From positions 1-64,000 of the forward strand of contig CAZWBR010000012.1 of assembly GCA_964632305.1 (NCBI GenBank): DNA of 64,000 nucleotides, written 5' to 3'. This stretch comes from CAZWBR01 sp964632305. GTDB taxonomy: Bacteria; Bacteroidota; Bacteroidia; Bacteroidales; Prolixibacteraceae. The stretch's first letter is position 1, and each line of letters starts with the position of its first letter. The translations under genes were made by a program, and so were the position numbers. Shown here in pieces: positions 43,511 to 51,714 of this stretch. The notes under the pieces were generated by a model. The model did no database searches and was not told the DNA's origin. It saw only the letters and a list, made by a program, of their open reading frames with translations.

Positions 43511-45564
43511 TCTCTAAACAAGCATTGGGCAGTACCCTCTTCGGTATGGCCGACATCCTGCGCGATAAAGTCGAAGACTACAAAGCCTATATCCTTTCCC
43601 TCCTGTTCTACAAACGGCTTTCCGACAACTACGAATGGGAAAACGAAAACGGCATCCGCGAGTTCGAAAAAGAACACGGCCGTAAACCAACCGAAAAGGA
43701 AACACAGATCATCATCAGCAAAAAACACGATTTCAAGATCCCCGAAACTTGCTTCTGGAAAAATGTCCGCGATGCTTCGACCGACAAAAAAAATGAGACA
43801 CTGCACAATGCCGTCAAAGGCATTGCCGAAGCCAATGTGGACAAAGATGGCCGTTACTTCCTCAAAGGGGTGATCGATACCGTCCGCTGGAACGAACCCG
43901 CTCCCGACGGTTCCGGCAGCAAAAAGCTCGACCCGACCGTGCTCTCCACCCTGGTCAGCTACCTCGATGCTGTCGACCTGAGCAACCGTAACGCCTCCGT
44001 CGATGTGCTGGGCGATGCCTACGAGTACCTGATCAAACGCTTCGCCGACGAGAACAAAGGCGGTACCACCGCCGGTCAGTTCTATACCCCCCAGGAGGTG
44101 GTCGATGTCATTGTCCGTTACCTGAAGCCACAGAAAGGGCAAACCGTTTACGACCCCACCTGCGGTTCCGGCGGCTTCCTGATCAATGCCGCCAAATATT
44201 GCAAGGCCAACTACGGAAGCCAAAAAGCCGTTCGCCTCTTCGGACAGGAGGATGTCTGGAACACCTGGGCTATCGCCAATATCAACATGATCCTGCACGG
44301 CCTCGATGCCGACATCCAGAAAGGCGACACCCTGCTCGACCCCAAATTTCACGACGAAGCGAACGAACTGGCCATCCGTAAATTCGATTTGGTCATGGCC
44401 AATTTTCCCTTCTCGCAGGAAAACTGGTCCAAGACCGGTAAACCCAAAAAAGATAAAAAGGGTAAGGTGGTCAATAAAAAAGACGGCTCCCCACAGCTCG
44501 AATACCCCAAAGATCCCTTCAGCGACCCCTACGAACGGCTGGTCTATGGCAACCCGCCCTATTCCAACGGCGATTTTATGTTCCTGCAGCACATTGTTGC
44601 CTCGCTCAACGACACCGGTAAAGCCGGCGTCGTCTGTCCCCAGGGCGTCCTCTTCCGCGGTCAACCCGAGAAAACCGAGGATGAAGATGGACAAAACCGC
44701 AAGGCCGACGACGAATACCTCATCCGCCGCGGCTTCCTGCAGGGTACGATGGATGTAAACGGTGAGTTTACCGAGCGGGTCAACATCATCGATGCCATCG
44801 TGGTGCTGCCCGGCAACCTCTTCTACGGCACCACCATCCCGGGCGCCATCCTCTTCATCAACAAAAATAAACCCGAAGAACGGAAAGATAAAGTGCTGAT
44901 GGTCTATGCTGCCAAGGCAGGCTGGTACCGCGAGGAACCCAACATGAACCTGCTGTTGCCGCACGATATTTTACGCATCTCCACCATCCTCGAAAGCTGG
45001 GGCGACAGCGAGGTGGCCAAAAAATGGATCGCCTCGCAAAAAACCAGGCTCAGGGCATTGATCCGCGAAGATCTCGATTACCGCCTGTTGGAGATCGAAG
45101 AATACTATGCCGAAGATCTCGCCGTGCTGACCGATAAGCTGGCGAAAGCCCGCCAAACCATCGCCGATAAAGTGGCCGGGCAGAAAAAACCAACCCAAAA
45201 CCAGGTGAATCTGCTGGAAACCGCCCAAAATGCCCTCGGTAAAAAAGAAGCCGAGAAAGCCGCCAAAATACAGGCTGCACGCGACCAGGCCCATAAGGAA
45301 CGCCAGGCCATCGACGAGGTGGAACAGGAGTTGCTCGCCATGCTGGCCGATCCCGAGCTGCGCAAACGCTACTTTACCGTCGCCTCCCTCGACGACCTCG
45401 AAGAAAACGAGTTCAACCTCAATATCCCCCGATACGTCGATACTTTCGAACCCGAGGAGGAAATTGATTTGACACAGGCTATTTCAGAGTTTCAATCTAA
45501 AGTGAATAATGAGAAAGCTTTTGATGAATTTATTCTTAATCTTAAAACGACACTTTTGAATTAG
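43507..45564 (+). CDS. hsdM: Type I restriction-modification DNA methyltransferase HsdM
   Basis: The 685-residue protein has an N-terminal HsdM helical domain. The SAM motif is YDPTCGSGGF (about residue 215). A motif-IV-like DLVMANFPFS lies at about 294, and YGNPPYSNGDFMFLQH at about 347. A long charged coiled coil at about 510-640 replaces the short tail of classical HsdM. It makes N6-methyladenine at sites chosen by HsdS. It is coupled upstream to the XRE gene and lies 4 nt before hsdS. The motif IV reads NFPF in place of NPPF/Y. Confidence 0.93.
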   Translation: MISKQALGSTLFGMADILRDKVEDYKAYILSLLFYKRLSDNYEWENENGIREFEKEHGRKPTEKETQIIISKKHDFKIPETCFWKNVRDASTDKKNETLHNAVKGIAEANVDKDGRYFLKGVIDTVRWNEPAPDGSGSKKLDPTVLSTLVSYLDAVDLSNRNASVDVLGDAYEYLIKRFADENKGGTTAGQFYTPQEVVDVIVRYLKPQKGQTVYDPTCGSGGFLINAAKYCKANYGSQKAVRLFGQEDVWNTWAIANINMILHGLDADIQKGDTLLDPKFHDEANELAIRKFDLVMANFPFSQENWSKTGKPKKDKKGKVVNKKDGSPQLEYPKDPFSDPYERLVYGNPPYSNGDFMFLQHIVASLNDTGKAGVVCPQGVLFRGQPEKTEDEDGQNRKADDEYLIRRGFLQGTMDVNGEFTERVNIIDAIVVLPGNLFYGTTIPGAILFINKNKPEERKDKVLMVYAAKAGWYREEPNMNLLLPHDILRISTILESWGDSEVAKKWIASQKTRLRALIREDLDYRLLEIEEYYAEDLAVLTDKLAKARQTIADKVAGQKKPTQNQVNLLETAQNALGKKEAEKAAKIQAARDQAHKERQAIDEVEQELLAMLADPELRKRYFTVASLDDLEENEFNLNIPRYVDTFEPEEEIDLTQAISEFQSKVNNEKAFDEFILNLKTTLLN

Positions 45565-45568
45565 AGGT

Positions 45569-46879
45569 ATGGAGTTCACAAAAGATAAATTCAAGTCTCT
45601 CATTGATTACAAGTCAGGATATACTTGGTCAAAGGAGCAAGAGCTAAATAAACCTGAACCCAATAGTGTTCGAGTGCTAACTGTTACAAACATCCAAGAA
45701 AAGCTTGATTTATCAAGCGAATTATACCTAAAGGATGTAAAACAGAAAGATAAAATCGAAAAAGCTGTAAGTAGAGATTGGTCAATTGCTGTTAGTTCAA
45801 ATGGCAACAGAAAAAGAATTGGTAATGCAGTATATATTGAAGATGATACTGATTATTTATTTGCGTCATTCTTAACTGCATTTAAACCCAAATATGAATC
45901 AGGTATTTTGTCAAAGTATTTTTTCTATTGGTTATCATCTCATCATGTACAAGAAAGAATGACTTCAGTATCAGAGGGGACAACAGGTCTTGGCAATCTT
46001 GATATAAGATTTTTAAGAAATATGAATATTGAATATCCCTCCGATATTGCCGAGCAGTCCGCCATTGCCGCCATCCTCTCCAGAGTAGATGAAGCGATAC
46101 AAGCCACCCAAAACTCCATCCGGGCCGCCGAAAATCTCAAAAAAGCCCTGATGCAAAACCTCCTCTCCGGTAAACTCAAACCCGATGGCTCCTGGCGTAC
46201 CAACGAAGAATTTTATACCGATCAGAAGTTCGGAAAAGTACCCGTGGGATGGGAAGTGAAAAGAATATTCGATATTTTTTCTGTCAATGATGAATCTCTG
46301 CCAAGTAAAACAGCCCCAACTTTTAAGTTCAGGTACATAACAATTGAATCAGTATCAACAGAATTTATTGATTTTAAAAATTGTCCTGAATACGAATTTA
46401 AAGATTCTCCTGGTAGAGCAAGAAGAATAGTCAAAAATGGTGATATTCTTATTTCAGGAGTTAGACCCAATTTGAAAGCTTTTGCAATTTATAACAATCC
46501 TAATGCAGAAAATTGGATATGTTCTACAGGTTTTTATGTTTTAACAGCAAAAGAAAATGAAGATAATAGTTTCTATTACTTTCAGATATTAAGTGAAATT
46601 GGCGCAAAGCAGTTTCATAGTTATGTTGCTGGTTCAAACTACCCTGCTATTGGTGATAGAGATATAAAAAACATGAGATTATTAAGCCCCGATTTTGAAG
46701 AACAAAAATCAATCTCAGCAAAATTTGACTTAATCTCAAAAGAAAATGAAAAACAGCTAACCAAGATCCAAACCCTTCAACGCTTAAAAAAATCGCTGAT
46801 GCAAAATTTATTAACCGGAAAAGTACGGGTCGATGTTGCAAAGATTAATGAACTTATAAAAGAACAGGAAAATGAATAG
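45569..46879 (+). CDS. hsdS: Type I restriction-modification specificity subunit HsdS
   Basis: The 436-residue protein has two target recognition domains (about 1-150 and 225-390), separated by a conserved helical spacer (about 155-215, AILSRVDEAIQATQNSIRAA, LMQNLLSGKL). It ends with a matching C-terminal repeat (LMQNLLTGKVRVD). The spacer is GC-rich while both recognition domains are AT-rich, as expected if these domains were exchanged between strains. The 3' end overlaps the DUF262 gene by 8 nt. Confidence 0.93.
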   Translation: MEFTKDKFKSLIDYKSGYTWSKEQELNKPEPNSVRVLTVTNIQEKLDLSSELYLKDVKQKDKIEKAVSRDWSIAVSSNGNRKRIGNAVYIEDDTDYLFASFLTAFKPKYESGILSKYFFYWLSSHHVQERMTSVSEGTTGLGNLDIRFLRNMNIEYPSDIAEQSAIAAILSRVDEAIQATQNSIRAAENLKKALMQNLLSGKLKPDGSWRTNEEFYTDQKFGKVPVGWEVKRIFDIFSVNDESLPSKTAPTFKFRYITIESVSTEFIDFKNCPEYEFKDSPGRARRIVKNGDILISGVRPNLKAFAIYNNPNAENWICSTGFYVLTAKENEDNSFYYFQILSEIGAKQFHSYVAGSNYPAIGDRDIKNMRLLSPDFEEQKSISAKFDLISKENEKQLTKIQTLQRLKKSLMQNLLTGKVRVDVAKINELIKEQENE

Positions 46880-49022
46880 CCCCGTTGGCTTAGACAGCCT
46901 TTTTAAAGAAAAAATATTTCGCATACCTGATTATCAACGTGGTTATGCCTGGCAAAAACCTCAATACAGAGATTTTTGGGAAGATTTAATCAATTTACAG
47001 CCAAAAAAATCACATTATACCGGGGTTATCACTTTATCGGAAATCCCATCCAATAAAATTGCCAATGACAGCAAAGAGTTTTGGCTGGTTGATGACCACT
47101 CCTATAAAATGTATCATATCGTTGATGGACAACAACGCTTAACCTCCTGCATCATTTTTCTGCAAAGCTTAGTCGAATTCGTCAGAAGTATCCCCGACAA
47201 TGTAGATAAAAAGGATAATGAGATTTATATTACCGATAGTTTGACATTACTGGACGTCATCGAAAAATTCATCTATAAGCAAAAGCCATCGGGCGATAAA
47301 TTCTTAACCTACAAATTTGGATATACTACCGATAATCCAAGCTATGATTACATGCGCTACCGCATATTTAACGAACCCGATGCAGGTAAAATTGAAGAAA
47401 CCTTTTATACCCTGAATCTCAAAAATGCCAAGACTTACTTTATTGGTCAGCTGAAGGCTTTGCACGATGATGATGGTATGGTTGGTATTCAGGAAGTTTA
47501 TAAAAAGTTAACCAAGCATTTCTTATTCAATGAATATATCATCAAGGATGAGTTTGATGTTTTCGTGGCTTTCGAAACTATGAACAACAGGGGAAAGAAT
47601 TTATCAAAACTTGAACTCCTTAAAAACAGGTTAATCTATCTGACAACTTTGTACCCTGATAACGAGTTGGATGCTGCATCACGAAAAAGCTTACGCGACG
47701 ATATTAACGATGCTTGGAAAGAGGTGTATTACCAATTAGGCCGGAATGAAAAACGTCCGCTAAATGATGATGACTTCCTGAAAGCACACTGGATTATGAC
47801 GTTTATGTATTCTCGCAAAAAAGGCGATGATTACATTAACTTTCTTTTGAATGAGTTTTTTACCCCTAAAAACATTCACAAAAAGATTGAACGTGAAGTG
47901 TTAATTGACCTACCTGAAGAAGTCCAGACCAATTTTGAATTTGACGATGACGCCGATGAAAATGGCGAGGATGAATTAACCAAAGTGGTAAATATTTCTG
48001 CATTAGACCCAATAAAAATAAAAAGTTATGTAAATAGCTTAAAAGCCTCTGCGGTTCACTGGTTCAATTCCCATTATCCATTTTTAGCCACCGATAATGA
48101 ACTTTCAAATGATGAGCGGATGTGGTTGGATAAGTTGAACCGGATAGGATTAGGATACTTCAGACCATTGGTTATGTCAATTTTGAAGAACCAACCTAAA
48201 AATGCAGACCGCTTGATGGTTTTTCAACGCATCGAACGTTTTATATTCATCTGTTTCCAGTTAAGTCAAGCCAGACGTAACTATGGTGATAGTGAATTTT
48301 ATAATGCAGCCAGAGAGTTTGACCAGAAGAAGCTGGATATTAAAGGTATCATTGCCAAATTATCTTCTAGAGAGGCTTATTCATTTAACGAGGATAAAAC
48401 ATTTAAAATCAAATATTTTTCCGATTACATGTATAAGAAATTCAATATTGGAGGTAGAGCCGGTTATTATAGTTGGCACGGACTACGGTATTTCTTATAC
48501 GAATATGAACTTGAAAAAATGAAAATATCAGGTCAATCAAAGGTTGATTGGCAACTTTTTGTAAAAAACGATAAGGACAAGATTTCCATTGAGCATATTT
48601 TTCCGCAAACGTCTAATCCCTATTGGAAAAATGCATTTGAAAATATCACAAAGGAAGAAAGACATATTTATTCTGGTTCTTTAGGCAATCTTTTGCTCCT
48701 TTCCATGTCGATTAATGCTTCATTGCAAAACGATTCGTATCCCGAAAAGATTGAGCCAAAGATTGATGAAAATGGCAAAACGCTCCGAAAGGGTTATAAA
48801 GATGGCTCACATTCAGAGATTGAAGTTTCGCTAAAGTATAAGGAGAAATGGACTCCGGTCGATGTGATTGAACGAGGTGTCTCTTTGTTCGATTTTATGG
48901 AAAAGCGTTGGAATATTTCATTAAAAGATAAAAATACCAAATTGAAACTTCTTCAAATTCAACCTGAAGTACAACCACAATTAAGTTTTCCAGACTTAAT
49001 AAACTTAGAGAACTTACAATAA
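46872..49022 (+). CDS. DUF262 and DUF1524 (GmrSD-like) nuclease
   Basis: The 716-residue protein has an N-terminal DUF262 (ParB/Srx-like) domain with IPDYQRGYAW (18-27) and DGQQRL (85-90). A C-terminal DUF1524 HNH-type domain is seen as ISIEHIFPQ and GSLGNLLLLS (about 570-620). The two-domain plan is that of GmrSD-type enzymes, which use nucleotides to restrict modified phage DNA. It overlaps hsdS, so it is produced with the type I system. It is AT-rich, unlike hsdM and hsdR. The following 49023-49200 shows nothing clear. Confidence 0.85.
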   Translation: MNSPVGLDSLFKEKIFRIPDYQRGYAWQKPQYRDFWEDLINLQPKKSHYTGVITLSEIPSNKIANDSKEFWLVDDHSYKMYHIVDGQQRLTSCIIFLQSLVEFVRSIPDNVDKKDNEIYITDSLTLLDVIEKFIYKQKPSGDKFLTYKFGYTTDNPSYDYMRYRIFNEPDAGKIEETFYTLNLKNAKTYFIGQLKALHDDDGMVGIQEVYKKLTKHFLFNEYIIKDEFDVFVAFETMNNRGKNLSKLELLKNRLIYLTTLYPDNELDAASRKSLRDDINDAWKEVYYQLGRNEKRPLNDDDFLKAHWIMTFMYSRKKGDDYINFLLNEFFTPKNIHKKIEREVLIDLPEEVQTNFEFDDDADENGEDELTKVVNISALDPIKIKSYVNSLKASAVHWFNSHYPFLATDNELSNDERMWLDKLNRIGLGYFRPLVMSILKNQPKNADRLMVFQRIERFIFICFQLSQARRNYGDSEFYNAAREFDQKKLDIKGIIAKLSSREAYSFNEDKTFKIKYFSDYMYKKFNIGGRAGYYSWHGLRYFLYEYELEKMKISGQSKVDWQLFVKNDKDKISIEHIFPQTSNPYWKNAFENITKEERHIYSGSLGNLLLLSMSINASLQNDSYPEKIEPKIDENGKTLRKGYKDGSHSEIEVSLKYKEKWTPVDVIERGVSLFDFMEKRWNISLKDKNTKLKLLQIQPEVQPQLSFPDLINLENLQ

Positions 49023-49205
49023 ATGTACAAAATGAGAATACTGACTTTGCATTTGAAATGTCGGATATCGCTGAAAAACTGCTAAAAATTTGATTAAAAG
49101 AAAAACAAATCAGCATTGCAAGGATATCAATGCCGATCGGATTAAACATTTGAGCAGCGAAAGGTTGGATGAAAGGAAAAGTAAATAATTCTTTTTGACT
49201 TACAG

Positions 49206-49235
49206 TTTGTGTTAATTAAATAATTCGTACTTTTG
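49206..49235 (+). promoter_or_regulatory. Promoter of the HigB-HigA pair
   Basis: TTTG (49206-49209) and TACTTTTG (49228-49235, fits TAnnTTTG) are 18 bp apart. The box ends only 2 nt before the higB ATG, so the transcript would be leaderless or nearly so. Confidence 0.6.
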
Positions 49236-49237
49236 CA

Positions 49238-49579
49238 ATGAATATTTCGTTTAAAAGTAAAAAACTCCAAAAAGCAGTCAATAACGACCGGCTGCTGCTG
49301 AAGGAGTTCGGTAAACTTCGGGCCGAAAAAATAAGGCTGAGATTAACACAACTGGAAGATGCGGTCTCCCTCGAGGACGTCCGCTTTTTGGCAGGTAACT
49401 ATCACGAACTACTAAACGACAGAAAAGGTCAATGGGCTTGCGATCTCGATCAACCGTTCCGGCTCATCTTCGTACCTCACGAAGACCCAATCCCCACCGA
49501 CAGCGATGGCCGTTGCATCTGGATTGAAATCACAGGCGTTGAAATCATAGAAATTGTTAACTATCACAAGGAGAAATAA
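49238..49579 (+). CDS. higB: HigB/RelE-type toxin
   Basis: The 113-residue protein has the killer-protein fold markers (FKSKKLQKAVNND, GQWACDLDQPFRLIFVP, IEIVNYHKEK). HigB toxins cut mRNA at the ribosome. It lies 3 nt before an antitoxin of the HigA type, in toxin-first order as usual for this family. The pair has its own promoter inside the restriction operon. Confidence 0.85.
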   Translation: MNISFKSKKLQKAVNNDRLLLKEFGKLRAEKIRLRLTQLEDAVSLEDVRFLAGNYHELLNDRKGQWACDLDQPFRLIFVPHEDPIPTDSDGRCIWIEITGVEIIEIVNYHKEK

Positions 49580-49582
49580 ATC

Positions 49583-50680
49583 ATGGTCAGGCAAAATCAA
49601 TACTTTCCGCAATCACGCCCCCATCCCGGGATCACGCTGGCCGAAAAACTGGATGAAATGGGTATGGGTCCCAAAGAATTCTCCGTACGTACCGGCAAAC
49701 CCGAGAAAACAATCATCGCTATTCTCAACGGCGAAAGCTCAATTACCGCCGATATGGCGGTGCAGTTCGAAAACGTACTGCGCATCCCAGCCCATTTCTG
49801 GCTAAACAGCCAAAAAAACTACGACGAGTATAAAGCCCGCGAAAAAAGTCAGGAAATCCTGGTTCAGAGCGCCGAATGGATGTCCTGGTTCCCGGTCTCT
49901 GACATGATCAAAAAAGGATGGTTGAGGGAGGTGAAAGCGCCCGTCGAAAAGGCCCAGGAGTTATTGGCTTTCTTCGGCTTCTCTTCCCCCGACGTATGGG
50001 AAAAATATTACTACGGTCAGCAACTGAAAGTCGCCTTCCGCATCTCACTGGCCCATACCAAAGAACCTCATGCCTTGTCGGCCTGGCTCCGCCGCGGCGA
50101 TCTGCAAGCCGCTGATCTCCATGCTCCCGATTATGATGAGAAAAAATTCAAGGCCAACCTGGAACAAATCAAAAGCCTGATGGCTACCCATCCCGCCGAC
50201 TTTTTCAATCAGCTGCAGCGATGCTGTCTCGAGGCCGGCGTCAAAGTGGTCCACACCCCTTGCTTGCCCAAAGCCCCCATCAGTGGCTCTACCCGTTGGC
50301 TCAACGAGGGTAACCCCTTGATCCAGCTATCCGGCCGTTACAAACGCAACGACAGCTTCTGGTTCACCTTCTTCCACGAAGCCGGCCATATCCTGTTGCA
50401 CGGGAAAAAAGAGATCTTCCTCGAATCGGTCGATTATTCCGATAAGGACCTGGCCAAAGAGGCCGAAGCCGACCATTTCGCGGTCAAATGGACCTTCTCC
50501 GAACAACAGGAAGAAGAACTATTGCAATTCTTCCAAATTACCGAAGACGACATCGTCCGTTTTGCCCAAAAATGGAATACCCATCCCGCGATGATCATTG
50601 GCCGGCTCCAGAAAAAAGGGCTCATCCATTATGCCGTGGGCCGTCAGTTTATCGAACCCATCGAGCTGAACGATAATTAA
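49583..50680 (+). CDS. higA: HigA-type antitoxin fused to ImmA/IrrE metallopeptidase
   Basis: The 365-residue protein has an N-terminal XRE helix-turn-helix (about 12-70, LAEKLDEMGMGPKEFSVRTG) and a C-terminal ImmA/IrrE zinc peptidase domain. HEAGH is visible at about 264-269, with a downstream acidic region EAEADHFA near 295. The helix-turn-helix would repress the operon and neutralise the toxin. The peptidase domain may allow regulated loss of an antitoxin or repressor; the substrate is unknown. Confidence 0.88.
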   Translation: MVRQNQYFPQSRPHPGITLAEKLDEMGMGPKEFSVRTGKPEKTIIAILNGESSITADMAVQFENVLRIPAHFWLNSQKNYDEYKAREKSQEILVQSAEWMSWFPVSDMIKKGWLREVKAPVEKAQELLAFFGFSSPDVWEKYYYGQQLKVAFRISLAHTKEPHALSAWLRRGDLQAADLHAPDYDEKKFKANLEQIKSLMATHPADFFNQLQRCCLEAGVKVVHTPCLPKAPISGSTRWLNEGNPLIQLSGRYKRNDSFWFTFFHEAGHILLHGKKEIFLESVDYSDKDLAKEAEADHFAVKWTFSEQQEEELLQFFQITEDDIVRFAQKWNTHPAMIIGRLQKKGLIHYAVGRQFIEPIELNDN

Positions 50681-50716
50681 TGGAATGACAAACTTAACAA
50701 CTAATAATCTGAAACC

Positions 50717-51709
50717 ATGCAACCCGATAGCCAACTTCTAATTTATCAAACCGACGAAGGCGATATCCGCCTCGATGTACGCCTCGAAGAGGAAACCGTT
50801 TGGCTTACTCAAGAGCAAATGGCAACGTTGTTTGGAAAAGCAAAATCAACCATCAACGAACACATCCAAAACATCTTTAAAGAGGGGGAGCTCAATGAAT
50901 ATGCGGCGCTAAAGAAATTCGGAATTTCCGAATTTCAGCAAAAAACCCCAAACTATTATAACCTCGATGTGATTATTTCCGTCGGCTATCGCGTAAAATC
51001 GATCCAGGGAACCCGCTTTCGCATCTGGGCTACCCAAAGGCTGCGCGAATACATTGTTAAAGGATTTGCCCTGAACGACGAACGTTTCAAAAACGGCACC
51101 TCCCTGAACTACTTCAACGAACTGCAGGAACGCATCCGGAAAATCCGCATCTCCGAACGCTTCTTCTACCAAAAAATCAAAGACATCTATACCACCAGCA
51201 TCGACTACGATGCCAATGACGAAAAAACTATCCTCTTCTTCAAGGTGGTTCAAAACAAGCTCCTCTGGGCTATCAGTCAGCAAACGGCCGCCGAGCTCAT
51301 CTACCGCCGCGCCGATGCCTCCCTCCCGCTCATGGGCATGTTATCGCTCGATAAGAAAGACGCCACTCATATCCGCAAAGCCGACGTGAGCGTGGCTAAA
51401 AATTACCTGAATGAAAACGAAATCAAATTGTTGGGCCTGATCGTCGAACAATACCTCGCTTTTGCCGAAACCATGGCGCAACAGCAAACTCCCATGTACA
51501 TGAAGGATTGGATCCAACGCCTCGACCTTATTCTACAACTCAACGGCCGCGAACTACTCACCAGCGCCGGTTCAATCAGCCACCAAATGGCGTTGGCTAA
51601 ATCAGCCAAAGAATACGATAAATTCAAACAGGAACTCCTGACTATCGAAAAAGAAAACAGCCTGAAGGAGCTGGAACAAGACCTGAAAAAACTAAACGAA
51701 AAGAAATAA
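50717..51709 (+). CDS. RhuM-family protein
   Basis: The 330-residue protein shows the RhuM pattern: LLIYQTDEGDIRLDVRLEEE, then TVWLTQEQMATLFGKAKSTI, a helix-turn-helix-like start, and GYRVKSIQGTRFRIWATQRL. RhuM proteins are often encoded inside type I restriction loci but their function is not defined. It lies between higA and hsdR (5 nt gap), so it is part of the same unit. Confidence 0.9.
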   Translation: MQPDSQLLIYQTDEGDIRLDVRLEEETVWLTQEQMATLFGKAKSTINEHIQNIFKEGELNEYAALKKFGISEFQQKTPNYYNLDVIISVGYRVKSIQGTRFRIWATQRLREYIVKGFALNDERFKNGTSLNYFNELQERIRKIRISERFFYQKIKDIYTTSIDYDANDEKTILFFKVVQNKLLWAISQQTAAELIYRRADASLPLMGMLSLDKKDATHIRKADVSVAKNYLNENEIKLLGLIVEQYLAFAETMAQQQTPMYMKDWIQRLDLILQLNGRELLTSAGSISHQMALAKSAKEYDKFKQELLTIEKENSLKELEQDLKKLNEKK

Positions 51710-51714
51710 ATCCT

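Noticed and set aside
43501..44964. A long (487-codon) open frame antisense to hsdM
   Set aside because: It mirrors the C-ending codons of hsdM and has no protein-like motif; hsdM carries clear methyltransferase motifs on the other strand.
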